From the NCBI GenBank assembly GCA_028554755.1, contig JAPTOF010000001.1, positions 34,181,501-34,245,500 of the forward strand: a stretch of 64,000 bases of DNA, read 5' to 3'. The stretch is from Cordia subcordata (Eukaryota > Streptophyta > Magnoliopsida > Boraginales > Cordiaceae). The first letter of the stretch is position 1. Each line of letters begins with the position of its first letter. The position numbers were made by a program, and so were the translations under genes. Shown here piece after piece: positions 1-11,300 of the stretch. The notes under the pieces were generated by a model that saw only the letters and a program-made list of their open reading frames with translations, was not told the DNA's origin and made no database searches.

Positions 1-2415
1 TGGGTTCGGTGCAATTTACCCATCAACAAATTATAGGGAAGAAAGCAGATAGTCTAGGACCTTCGAGTTTTAAATCACGAGAAATTCACCAAGATAGGAT
101 CACAATAAATTCATGTATAATTTTTTATAATATGTATAAATCAATGATCAAGAGTAATATTTTGGCAAGCTGACATGCACAAACTAAATATATGCTATTT
201 GATTATGAGATATAAGTTAAATGAATGTCACATGTATTTTTAATTATGAGAATGCAAATTAAAAAGTCAACTAACAAATTTCATTGAATTTGTTTATAGA
301 AAGGATTTGTTATGATAAAAAATTAAATCAAATCCATTTATGGTAACAATTTTTTTTATAGGTAAACAATTATATCAAATTCATATATGTTGCTTTTTCT
401 ATTGATGGCAAGTAAGTTTATTGTTACTGTATGAACTGTGAGAATTTTTTTTATATTGAATTACATTTCATTTGTTTATTTTTATTAAAAGTATTTGTTA
501 AAAATAGGTTACATAAGTTGATTTTGTCTTTTTACAAGTGTTCAATTCACCAGTTTTTTTTTCCCTTTTTGGTTAACAAATTCTTTTCATTGAGACTTAT
601 TACTGAATTTATTTCACTTCAATTATTACCAACTTTAATTATGGCACCATTTCAAAATATTTCAGAATACTTATTTTCAATTTTTTTTTGAAATTAGAGG
701 TGTCTCTTATTTGTCTAGAGCTTTTAACTTTCAATAAATCCTTTTGCAATTTTTAATCTATTCACCAAACATGAACATATTTTTTTCTATATGAAATTAA
801 TTATTCAAGGATATTTTTATCACTAATTGGAAATAAAATCTTAAATGTTAACCAAAAAATTTACAACTATGTGAATGATTTATGTTATTTATTTTGGCAA
901 TATATTTTCAGTAACTTGGAAGAAAAATTTTTAGATGGCAAGAGATCCTTAAATTTTATTAAATGTTTATTACTCAATGTTATACATAAGTTTGAAACCC
1001 ATGTCTTGCATGGGTACACATACAATGCTAATAACATTGAAGCCTTTTATTGCATGTTTTTATTCTTTAGTTGTTGTCATTAATAAGCAATGCCATGTGT
1101 TTGTGTCCATTTTAAATGATCTACTAATAAATAATATATACAATTGCTTTTCTAGTAAAAAATGGGTTTTCCAAGAAGGTAGTAAAAAAATCAGTGTAAA
1201 CAAACCTAAATCACCAACTTTTACTTTTTTTTTTTTGACGCAATTGGTTCACCCACTTGAAATGTGTAGAATAGGTATATATATAGAGCAATGACCGAGT
1301 TATTATTTTGTCAAGTTGACGTGTACAGGCTAAATATACGCCATTTGGCCGTGACAATGAATGCCACGTATATTTTTAATTATGAGAATGCAAATTAAAA
1401 AATCAAGAAGCAAATTTTGCTGAATTTGTTTATGGCGAGTATTTGTTTTGGTAAAGAATTAAATTAAATCCATTTATAGTAAAGATCTTTTTATTATGTA
1501 AACAATTATATCGAATTCATATATCTTGCTTTTTCTATTGATGACAAGTAATATGTGTTTATTAGTATGGTATGAAATGTCAGATTTTTTATATTGAATT
1601 ACATTTCATTTGTTTAATTTACTAAAAGTATTTGTTAATGATGGGTTATGTAAGTTGATTTTGTCTTTTTACAAGTGGTCAGTACACCTTTTTTTTTTTG
1701 GTTAACAAATTCTTTTCATGAGATTTATTATTGAACTTATTTTACTTCAATTATTACCTACCTTCTTTATGACACCATTTGGGAATATTTTGGAATACAC
1801 ACTTTCAATTTTTTTTAAAAAAAAATTGGAATGTCTCTGATTTGTCTAGAGTTTTTAACTTTCAATAAATCTTTTTGTAATTTTTAATCCATTCACAAAA
1901 CATGAACATACTTTTTCTATATAAGTTTAGTTATTTAAGGATATTTTTATTATTAATTGGAAAGAAAATCTTAAATGTTAACCAAAATGTTTACAACTAT
2001 ATGAATGATTCGTGTTTTTATTTTGGTAATATATTTTCCAATAATTTGAAAGAAAAATTTTTAAATGGCAAGATATTTTTAAATTATGTTAAATGTTTAT
2101 TACTCAATCTTACGTTCAAGTTTGAAATCCATGTATCATATGAGTACACATATAGTGCTAATTAAATTGAAGCATTTATTGTATATTTCTACTTTTTAAT
2201 TGTTGCTATTATTAAGTAATGTCGTGTGTATTTGTGTCCACTTCAAATGATCTGCTAATAAACAATAAATATAATTGCTTTTCTAGTAAAAGATGTGTTT
2301 TCCAAGAAGGTATTTTCTTATTTAAAAAAATTCATCTAAACGAATCTAAATCACCAACCCTTACATTCTTTGGTGCAATTGACTCGCCCATTTGAAACAC
2401 CTAAAATACGCATAT
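1..2415. repeat. Large tandem repeat, unit about 1.14 kb, two copies plus a tail
   Basis: Two diverged head-to-tail copies run from about 128 to 1274 and from about 1275 to 2415. Matching landmarks keep the same order and spacing: the 'ttaattatgagaatgcaaat' block at 240 and 1377, 'tatcttgctttttctattga' and its relative near 1520 and 390, and 'gaacatacttttt' relatives at 770 and 1900. The end of copy 2 ('ggtgcaattgactcgccca') resembles the first bases of the window ('ggtgcaatttaccca'), so a further copy may lie to the left. The ORFs of 70-105 codons inside are not conserved between copies, so I call this non-coding. It could be a tandem satellite or a duplicated transposon body. Confidence 0.7.
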
Positions 2416-2580
2416 TTTGAACAAATAAGAAGGACAAAGATATTAAGAGTTAAGACCAAGAAAATAAGAAAACAAATCCAAAGCTATAACAAGTGATTTT
2501 TGAACATGCAACATACATTATAAAAATAGATTTATAGAATAAGAAATTAAATTAGATATTTCGTAACCTTATTTCTCATA

Positions 2581-2612
2581 CTAGAGTATATCCCATGCGA
2601 TGCACAGGAGAA
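2581..2612 (-). mobile_element. Probable Helitron 3' terminus
   Basis: Read on the - strand, an imperfect hairpin (CCTGTGC-ATC-GCATGGG) is followed 11 bases later by CTAG and a host T. This is the known 3' end layout of Helitron rolling-circle transposons (short hairpin, then CTRR, insertion before T). The element would extend to higher coordinates; its 5' TC end was not identified. Very similar ends occur near 20517 and 63401. Confidence 0.45.
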
Positions 2613-2629
2613 TATGTGCTTTTAAGATC

Positions 2630-2965
2630 TTTATTTATTATTTAAAAATTAAAAATTTTAAAGATTAAAAGAATTTAGAGATAAAAATAAAAGTTTAAGA
2701 TAAAAAAATTAAAAAACTGAAAATCAAACTTTAAAAATTAAAATATACAATCTAGAAATTATAAAAAATTTAAAAATTGAAAAAAATTATAAATAAAAAA
2801 CTATTTATTTTAGGTTTTGAATTTTCCTAATTTCTAGAATTTTTAAATCTTTAAATTTTTTAAATTTGTAAATTTTTTATTTTGAAATTTTTTATTTTTT
2901 ATTTTCTAAATGTTATTTTTAATTTTAATTTTTACATTTTTAATTTTTTTAATTTTTAATTTTTT
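2630..2965. repeat. A-rich then T-rich inverted block
   Basis: About 170 bases made almost only of A-rich words (aaaatt, taaaaa) are followed by about 150 bases of their T-rich complements, so the block can fold back on itself. No coding signal. A similar arrangement is present at 16830-17100. It may be the inside of the putative Helitron or simply low-complexity expansion. Confidence 0.5.
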
Positions 2966-3900
2966 GATTTCATAAAGTGAAGATATACAAATTAAGTTAT
3001 ATGTCTAAATGAGGATATTTTGGTGGAAAAGTATAGCAAATTCTAATGTTTGACATCCATACATGTAAAAAAGAAGAGTGTAATATGCACTCTTCGTTAA
3101 CTGAGACGGATAAAGTTAAAAGTTCGAAATTATGTGTCACTTTTAAGAAACACAGAGGATAATATGATATGTTTTAAACTACAAAAGATAGTCACCTACT
3201 TTTATAAACTACAGAGAGTAATGTGCATTTTATCTTCTTGATAATAATATTTATAACTCTTATACAATTGTCAAATTTATAATATTGCTAAGTAATTTAT
3301 ATCACATAAACATAAATTTATCACATTATTCTAAGATATTGTCCCATCGTATATCGTCTGTCAGAGTGAATCACAAAAAATTTACATATATATTAACAAT
3401 TAGCATGAAACGTAATTGATTTTGCACCGTACAAACACATGGGGTCTGCACTAATTTTAAATTTATAAATCTCGTGATACAACAGTTCACTTCAACATAT
3501 ATCCTTAGTCAATCGAAGATTAATAGGGAGTATTTGTGATGATGGATGAAGACAAAATTAAGTTCCAACTTAATATCTTTACCCATAATAAAAATCACGG
3601 CATATTCTAAACATCAAACTAAGGTTAAATAGATCAATAATGGCTAAAGGTTCGTCAAATTTTCTAACTTACTTAAATAACAACAATATAAGATAATTAA
3701 AAAGAAGAGCAGTTGTATTAAGACATATTTATCGAAAAGCGAATAGGAGTTTAGATTGACTTGCTAGATATGGGTTGCAATTGCCATTTAGAAGCCATCA
3801 AATTAATGAAGCTCCAAATTGACTGAAGCCTCCTCTAGGAGAAGATCTAAGAGGAGTTACCTCTTAAAGGCTAGTTCCTATTAAGCTTGGCGTAGCCTCC
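2966..3900. other. Geneless AT-rich stretch
   Basis: No coding region or RNA gene was recognised. Near 3075-3245 there are paired short blocks ('gtaatatgcac', 'gtaatgtgcat') like those of a small repeat seen again around 11950 and 61880-62095 (phrases of the type 'agagggtaatatgcatttt'). The rest is featureless. Confidence 0.5.
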
Positions 3901-3902
3901 AC

Positions 3903-3906
<4 letters not shown>

Positions 3907-3966
<60 letters not shown>

Positions 3967-3990
3967 CGTACGTACGTACGTATGTATAAG
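3907..3990. repeat. TA / TATG / TACG microsatellite
   Basis: A run of about 16 TA units passes into about seven TATG units, then TACG units and back to TATG. It lies just downstream (on the - strand) of the splice-donor-like end of F-box remnant 0, so it would sit in that gene's former first intron. Confidence 0.95.
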
Positions 3991-4003
3991 AACAGCAGTT
4001 TAC

Positions 4004-4185
4004 CTCAAGCATATAGCCACTTAAAGATAGATGCTTCATGATATAACTCCTGGAAGAAGAATAAAACAACAGCTCTTAAGTAATTATCAGGTGAACCAAA
4101 GGCTTTCTTCTTGTTTTATATATCTTGTCCAAGACTTTTGCATCCGCTAGTGAGCATAAGTTTGGAACAGAGGAAAACTTTCTAA
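4004..4185 (-). pseudogene. F-box/FBD remnant 0 (tail of exon 1)
   Basis: On the - strand this segment encodes a relative of the last part of exon 1 of the intact F-box gene at 53138-54121. The residues MKHLSLSGYMLE match the intact gene's VKHPSLSGDILK, and both are followed directly by a GT splice donor (gtaaac here, gtatac there). The upstream text 'gagcataagttt..aacagagga' also matches the intact gene around 53297-53320, with an internal deletion. Upstream and downstream exons were not found, so this is a fragment only. Confidence 0.7.
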
Positions 4186-4512
4186 AAGAAGGTTACTCAT
4201 TTGGTGACAGTTGTATATGTGGGGGAAGCTGAAGGAGTTTATGGGCTAAGTTACTCATTAAGATTACAGTAATTAGCCAGTTGTATATATGGGGACAATG
4301 TTGGGGTTGAAGGGTTGAATTATTAACCTGATTAATCAATCTGCAGCATTTCTTTCTGTTAGCAGCATCCTATTCTACCAATTAGAATTGAATGTACGAG
4401 ATTTATTTCACTAAAGAAGAAAACTTTCTAAAAGAACTTAAAACGAGATATTGTTCATATAGAAGTAGAGCTAACTTCAAGTATGCCCTTAAGTTCTTCA
4501 TCATTAGATTAA

Positions 4513-4984
4513 GAGGGTGTTTGGTTTGGCTTTTTTTCTGGTTAAACCTGCTTAAAGTCTAATTTAAGCTAATAGAAGTGTTGGTTTTAATTAAAAATGT
4601 GCTTTTTTTAAGTAGCTTTAAGTAGAAAATAAAAAGCTCCCCAACCCCAGCTTTTGCTTTTTATGGCTTTAAGCACATTGAAAAAAAAACAAGTTTGACC
4701 AAATCATTTACCATCTTATCCTTACCTTTTTATTTTTATTACTAAAATATCTTCACTCTTTTATTTTATACTTATCTTTTTAAATTATATTTTAATGTCC
4801 TTAATAGTTATTTTAACTATATAACTTACTTTTCAGCCCACTTTAATCAAACATATAAATACTTATTTTTATAACTACAACTTTTATTCAAACACGTAAC
4901 TACTTAAAGTTGACAATAAAAAAAAGCCACTTAAAGCTAGAAGTACTTTAAGTAGCTTTTTTATAAGCCAATCCAAACGCCCTC
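4513..4984. mobile_element. Tourist-like MITE (PIF/Harbinger type)
   Basis: Terminal inverted repeats of 20 bases match at 18 positions (GAGGGTGTTTGGTTTGGCTT at the left, GAGGGCGTTTGGATTGGCTT read inward from the right). The element is flanked by the direct repeat TAA at 4510-4512 and 4985-4987; the PIF/Harbinger superfamily makes 3-bp TWA target duplications. Length 472 bp, no coding capacity, so it is non-autonomous. It sits between F-box remnants 0 and 1. Confidence 0.8.
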
Positions 4985-5314
4985 TAAATGAGAGAATTCA
5001 AGAACTTAAAAGCTAAAGATGTGCTTGAAAAAATGCATAAGCATTAAATGGTTTAACAAGTATCAAGTGCAACTTTCAGAATATGCAGCAAGTCCAAAGA
5101 AATTTTAGATTGTTAAAAATTATATTCTGTTGTCTTGTATCAGCATAGCTTGTCACCTCTCTTTGTGCATCAATTCCATCTCCACTTGCAAACATGAAAA
5201 GAGAAGATGGGCATCCTTCTACAAGTGATCTCAAGAAAATATACTTTCACATTTCTTAGATCCTTGGGGAAACTTCAATACCTTCTTAAGCAACTGAATT
5301 CTAGCTCCAAGGTC

Positions 5315-6014
5315 TGGTGAATAAATGTAATCTAAAAGAAATAAAAACAACTGTAGAACAAATGCAAATGTAATGTAACAAAATCAAATAGTAGCTTGAG
5401 GCGTGTTATGAACACTGTCCTTAAGGATATTTCGCCCAATTGTAAGCGTATCCCGGCCCCCAGGATTCAACAAGCTTTTCTAGTTTTAAACTAGGATCAG
5501 GAACAGCAAAAAGAAATTTAATACGAAGTACCCAGCAGTAGAAAACAAAATATTTTTAACAGAACAGGGGAGAAGGATTTTTGGAAAATGGAGGGCTATT
5601 TATAGGCTTTATGCTCAACAGACTAGCTCGAAAATGATGCAGCTAACCTTGACAGCTAAAAGAGAAATATAAGCAGTTGCAGGTAGACTTTTAGGCACAT
5701 GTGTTTACTTGTTAAAAAAATAAAATACTAGGAGCAAAATTCAAACTATTCCGTTAAGGTTAAAAATAGGCTATCTTCTGAAAGCAAAATAATAAAATTT
5801 AAAAAGTAGTTTGGACTGAGCCTCACGTAACGTATATCTTGCGCGCAGGGGGGGCAAACTAATGGCCCAACTCTCATGCGTGCGAGCCCATTCCCTTATT
5901 CCATCTTTCATAAGCCCACTAAAGTGTAAACTAATATAAGGTGAAAAAAGTTTTATCATTTTTTCAACGTAGAAAATAAAATATTATTTTGAGATACAAA
6001 CAAAACTACCAACA
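5315..6014 (-). mobile_element. Solo LTR in the FBD exon
   Basis: The 700-bp segment begins TGGTGAATAAA and ends CTACCAACA on + (TG..CA termini) and is flanked by the perfect 5-bp direct repeat AGGTC at 5310-5314 and 6015-6019. A TATA-like TATAAATAG on the - strand near 5592-5600 indicates that the LTR is oriented -. No internal region or second LTR is present, so this is what remains after LTR-LTR recombination. Removing it restores the FBD reading frame, which confirms the boundaries. Copia versus gypsy origin is not settled; the TGTTGG..CACCA ends on - suit Ty1-copia. Confidence 0.85.
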
Positions 6015-6261
6015 AGGTCAACATGATTGGCAGCCACTATTTTCATTGTTCGTAAGACTTTGCCATTCTTCAAAATATAAGCTATCAATGAAAGTTCATC
6101 TTCCAAACCTTTGAATCCAAGCATTGACATTGTTTCAAGGCATGACACCAACCATGTAGGCACCTTGTTAGGTTCTCTCCAGCTTGTCACTCGCGTGCCT
6201 ACATGACCATAACCCTGCAACAACAGTAGAAACTTAAAGAAGTTTGTCAATTAAGAAAAGA

Positions 6262-6302
6262 CCCCAACAACACCCCCCCCCCCCCGCCCCGGGGGCGCCC
6301 CT
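6262..6302. repeat. Poly-C / GC patch in F-box intron 2
   Basis: About 15 C in a row are followed by a short GC-rich tail (gccccgggggcgcccc) within the short intron between exons 2 and 3 of F-box locus 1. The equivalent intron of F-box remnant 3 also holds a C run (33990-34003). Confidence 0.9.
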
Positions 6303-6534
6303 CAAATTCTTTCTGGCTTTTCCTGACCTTAATTAGAAAGGTAAGATACTTCAATTGTTTGAGTGTTCAAGCAAGTTGGAAAGCAAATTCCATTTACAGT
6401 ATCCGGCTTCCACAAATAATTGACTTAGTCTCGGAAAGCTTGGGCATGTACCTGCATGGCCAAGAGCCTTCACAAAAGAAAAATAATAAAATAAACAAAA
6501 AAAAAATTTGTTTGTGTAACATATTAATAGTTTA

Positions 6535-7395
6535 CAGCACACTGTACACAACAAAAATATTAGCAGCTAAAATTACCGAATACACTGACACGGAAAGTCC
6601 TTATCTTGTCATTCTGGAGGCCTCAAGATTATTAGCACCGGATGCTGTAGATGCTCTTCATGCGAGCCTCATTGATTTTCTCCTTGAACTTCTAGCGGAG
6701 CTACTTACTCACTGTGATGGGAGTCTGGAGATTCCAGTAAAGGGTGATCACTTTGAAAGGCTTCCGGAGGATTTGAAACTCGTGAAATCTTTACTCACTA
6801 TGCCCCAGACAGATTTTGAGAAATCATATCGACAGTATATAGCAGCTCCTTTGGATGCTGTTGCTCGTATTGTTGAAGACTTGTATGTTGGCAATGTGAT
6901 GACCATGGATTTGCAATGCTTTGGAAGGCATAAGCTCATCACTTTATTTTGGGTAGTGGATCGAGCAAACGAGGAAAGTAGCTGGACTGCTCTAATGAAG
7001 GATCAACTAGCGACGCTTCGCGAGGACATTCGACTACTGAGAACTTTTTTCTGTGACACATAGAAGGGTCCTGTTGTAGAGAGAAAATTCTGGGATATCT
7101 ACAGTCTTATGGACACTATGGCCCTCAATGCAGGATCTGCCTTATGCACTTTTTACCTCAATATAATCAAAGAAGACATGGCCGAGGAAATGAGCTATCT
7201 CCTGCCTGATTTGCTTGGTAAGATTAAGCATATCAAGGAAGGTATGAGGAAGTTCTATCCTCATGCAACATCGTCTAACTTCAACTGTGCCCAGACAGAT
7301 ATGACAGATATCCTCAAAGAACTAAATGAGCTACTAAATGGTTGGCCTGATACAATTTCTCGTTCTGTAAAGCCTCGCATGAGAACCTCTAGCGT
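6535..7395 (+). pseudogene. R1-like NLR N-terminal fragment, antisense inside an F-box gene
   Basis: A single + frame of about 285 codons is interrupted by one in-frame TAG at 7061. After the stop the same frame goes on (KGPVVERKFWDIYSLMD). The layout resembles the N-terminal region of Solanaceae/asterid R1-type late-blight NLR proteins: repeated blocks of the kind 'DFLLELLAELL', 'LREDIRLLRTFF' and 'LLPDLLGKIKHIKEGMRKFYP', then a Ser/Thr-Asp linker and another '[10 protein letters not shown]'. No NB-ARC P-loop or LRR follows: the text returns to antisense F-box exon 1 at about 7390. The first ~45 codons of the apparent ORF (from 6359) are antisense F-box exon 2, not part of this fragment. The family call rests on recognised pattern, not a search. 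Confidence 0.5.
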
Positions 7396-8099
7396 CTCAC
7401 AAGTAAAGAAACTATAAGGCAACTTAATGGCTGGTCCATAATAGTATGGACCATCCAGACGACTATCAAGCACTTTAAGTTTCAAACGAATCTCAAGCAC
7501 TCTTAGTTTCATAGCAACTGCAGTTGTTATCCAAGTGGTAACATCGTACGCCCCACGAAAGCGGGCGATCTCAAGAGAAAACCTGTCAATGGGTCCGCGC
7601 AGGAATGTGAAAACCTTGTTTACGAATTGTGCAAACTTGATCTCCATGTCTGTTTTCATAACGTAATGTCCAAAGCCATAGGGATCTTCGTTGAAGAAGA
7701 GGGTACGGATATTAGTCCACACGAATTTCCATCTTCTTGAGAGCAAGCTGGTGGCCACGGCATCCTTGGTCGGAAGAAATGAGAGAATATGAGAAAGAAT
7801 CGGATCCGGCAACTGGCTAATCCTATCATTAGTAGTATCATTAGAAAGATGCTGGCGCTTATGGCTGCAAGGTATTGCAAGCAATGACATATTATTATTC
7901 AGACGTATTGGAACGTATTGTTGGAAGATGTGGTAGAGACACGGTAAAATGTCTTGGAGGGTTTTGATGATTTTATATAGTCCTAAAATAAGGTGTAAAT
8001 ACATGAATTGTAAAAAGAAAATTAAGAAGAGTAATGCTCAATACTATTTTATTTTTATCACTTTATTTTCACTACTTACTCGACATACTTAATTGGCAT

Positions 8100-8300
8100 G
8101 CCAATTAAGCTTTTCTTTTCTTTTCTTTTTCCTTTCAATCTCTCTCATTTTTTAATTCTTCCCACACTTTTCTTTATTTCCTTTCTTTCTCTTTTCTTAA
8201 TTTCCTTTTTTTTTTCCTCTCTTTTCTTTGTTTCTTTTTTTGTCTCCCTTAATTAAAGTTTCCTCTTTTCTCTTGTTTCTTTTTTTCTCGTCTGTACTAC
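8100..8300. repeat. Pyrimidine-rich tract
   Basis: About 200 bases consist nearly wholly of C and T on + (repeated cttttctttt). It lies about 210 bases upstream of the F-box locus 1 start codon on the opposite reading direction. Low complexity; a promoter role is possible but not shown. Confidence 0.6.
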
Positions 8301-11300
8301 ACACCTCTAATCATTTTTTCGTCTCTAATCCTTTTTTTTGGACTTTCTGTTTTCTTCTTGATGACTTATGTTGATAGCCATAGCGAATGAAAGAACTTGT
8401 TGGTATTGATGCATCAAGCGGATCCAGATTCCCTTTTAGTGGAATTCTCCCCGAATAATTAGGAGATGTAATCTAATCCCTTGGATCTAAATAAAAACAT
8501 TTTGACCATTCAATTAAAAATTTAATTAATGTATTTAAAATAAATAATTATGTTTTCTTTTTTATATTTTTTCTAATCATAATCTAATCAAAATCTGTCA
8601 AAATTTTTAATTTTTCTTTTTTATTCTTTTTCCTAATCATACTCTAATCAAAATATGGCATCTCCTTTTTTTTCATCATTATCTCTCACTATATGATGTT
8701 AAATTAGTATATTATAAGTGAAAAATAGCCTTTTTGAAGCTAAAAATTATTCAACGGTCAAAATAAGACTAATTAAATAATTTAATGACCTTCTAAAATA
8801 ATTTGGTAAAAAAATATTATATAGAAAAAAAAATATTAAGGGCTGCTTAAGTAATTGAAATTATGTTCTCTAGAAGTGAGATCCTAAATTTAAATCCCAT
8901 TGAAGTAAAAAATTTTATTAAAAATTTTTGACCTTAAATAATCCAAATGGATGAACATTTCAATGCGAGGGCTAAGTGAAAATTAATTGATCTTCTTGGT
9001 AGAGTTTGATAAGCTCGATCATCAAGCAGAATCCATTTAGTTGTAACTGATTCTGGTTGATTTGCAATGCAATGTGACTAATAGCTGTGTCCAACCACTG
9101 TCTAATGACAAGAATGATTTTATAAATTATATAAAAAATAGTATATGTCATGTCTTTTCTGTCAACGTTATGTCATTATTTTATAATTTATTCTTTTTTA
9201 AAAATATAGAATTCAATTTCATTTAAAATTATTATCTAATCTATAAAAAATGAGATTTTTTTTTAGTTTTTTTTCTAATTTAAATATTATATTCGATTAC
9301 TCAAAGAATATCCCTCATAAACATATACAATTATTATTAAAAATTTAATAAAATATATTAATATACAATTATTAATAAAAATTTAATTAAATTTGTGGTT
9401 ACAAATTAAAAAGCTCAAATTACTCCATGTGAAAATAAATTTAACAACACTTAAAAAAGTTCCAAATACAATCCATATAAAAGTAAGTTTAAGTCACAAA
9501 TTCTTCATATACATACATACATACATACTTACATACATACATATACATATATATATATATAATATTTTAAATATATAAATTATAATTCGGCTAATTCGGT
9601 CTATTCGACCTTTTTACTGCTAACTGAATCAAACCGAATAGATTATTTTTTCTCTAAAAAAATAACCGAATAGACAAAAAAATCGAATCAAATAGACCGA
9701 ACTCAATTTAGTTTGATTTGATTAAGTTTTTGTTCACCCCTATCCTAAATCCTATAAACTCAATTTAGTTCTTAGTAAACTCACGTTTGTTGTAAACTTA
9801 GCTTTTGTAGGTTCAACATCAACGAATAACACTATGTGCCACTTCCTTTTTTATTACTCTTTACATGATATCTAAATTGTCATGTCAATTAAATAAAATA
9901 TTTTTTTATTTTTTTCTCTCTTCTCTTAATTTATTTTTTAATTTTTTTCTCTTAATTAATTTTTTGCTCAATTCTTTTCTTTTTGGTTTAACTAATTTCA
10001 GTCGTTATCAAACTTACTTTTCTTTCATTTTTTAATTCCTGACTTGTACCAGTTTCAATACAAAAAACGTAGACAATTCAAATTGACATGATCAACTAGC
10101 ATCAAACACAGGATTTGAGATTTTATATTTGTGATATGAGTTTGACATAAAATTTCATATGTTTTAAACGATATCAAATTCTCTTAATTAAACGATTTCT
10201 ATTGCACTTAAGAATTTTGTAAAGTAGGGAACTTGAATATATATCAACTGCACTTACACTAAGCGTTAATACATCAAATTTGATTTGTCACTTATCATTA
10301 TATATCAAGTTGATTTGGGTTATGCTATATAGGTGATATGAGCTAACATCAAATTTGATATGGGTTAAATGATATCAAATTCTATTCATTGAATAATTTT
10401 ATGCCGGGGACCTAATGATAAAAATCACATACTAAAAGTTTCTAATGATGAAATTGATGATGGGTTGAAAATTTTGATAACGTGTTACAAGAAGGAAAGA
10501 TTGAGCGAAAATGATCAAGAGAGAGAAAAATAAATTAAAAGGAGATAAACATAAAATTAATTGAAAAAGATTTGTCAGCAAAAATGGCCAGAATTGGGAT
10601 ACGTTTGTAATTTCTTAACATTTGGTAATATTTATTATTTGTTTTGCCTTTAATAAAAGGAATTAAGATTTGAAATTTGAATTAGTTATTTTATCTCTCA
10701 TCATTAAATATTCAACTATCAAAAAATTTATTATCATTTTCAATGCATTGAACAAAATTTCTTGCCATGCCCTTCATAATCATAACCTAAACACAGGCCC
10801 TTGGATTTTTCATTACTTGTTCTCAGAAGATTAGTAATATATGTACTATGAAGAATAGAATATCACGTTTGATTAGTCAATCACAATGTAAGCTTGTTAA
10901 TTTAAAACTAGTGCTTTCATATATGTACTCTACATGATTTTTTTTTTAAATAATAAATGTTAAATTTATTTGAATTTATTTATTTTTAATAATATATGAC
11001 GAATTAAGTCATCAATAACTTCTGTCTGCATGAGTTAATTTTTTAAAAGTAAATATTAAATTTATTCAAGTTTAAATTCTTTTAATAGTAGACATTAAAT
11101 TTATTTAGGTTTAATTTTTTTAGAACTCACAAATAAATATTATCTTATAGCATTAATTGATTAGCAATTAAATTCCTTAATTTATCTATATTATTATACA
11201 TGATAGAAAAGGATGCACCATAATGATTCCCTCGTAAACTGATGACTCTTTTACAGCTACCACGTGTACTTATTACTTCAATATGCAAAAGACTAAAATA

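Larger units (their letters stand above)
5231..7890 (-). pseudogene. F-box/FBD pseudogene, locus 1 (disrupted)
   Basis: F-box genes encode SCF ubiquitin-ligase substrate adaptors; this subfamily has an N-terminal F-box, LRR-like middle and C-terminal FBD domain. Exon 1 begins at ATG 7890. Its F-box motif ([15 protein letters not shown].., TSLLSRRW) is clear and homology to the intact gene runs to about 7390 ([11 protein letters not shown]). From there to about 6535 the gene is replaced by an antisense R1-like fragment, so the end of exon 1 and most of intron 1 are gone. Exon 2 is 6328-6467, with a one-base frameshift after LLEHSNN and a donor AAG|GTCAGG. Exon 3 starts at 6214 after TTGCAG. 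It is split at 6014/5315 by a 700-bp solo LTR and resumes in frame to the stop at 5231 (..KKCESIFS). Three independent lesions make a functional product unlikely. Confidence 0.85.

Noticed and set aside
3881..4069. 62-codon ORF with YIHTYIH repeats
   Set aside because: Produced by the TATG/TACG microsatellite; only the F-box exon scrap at its start is meaningful.
6359..7063. 234-codon ORF as a complete gene
   Set aside because: Its first 45 or so codons are the antisense of F-box exon 2, and the frame continues past the stop; it is a chimera of fragments.
7109..7417. Separate 102-codon gene
   Set aside because: It is the same frame as the R1-like fragment after a single stop and ends in antisense F-box exon 1.
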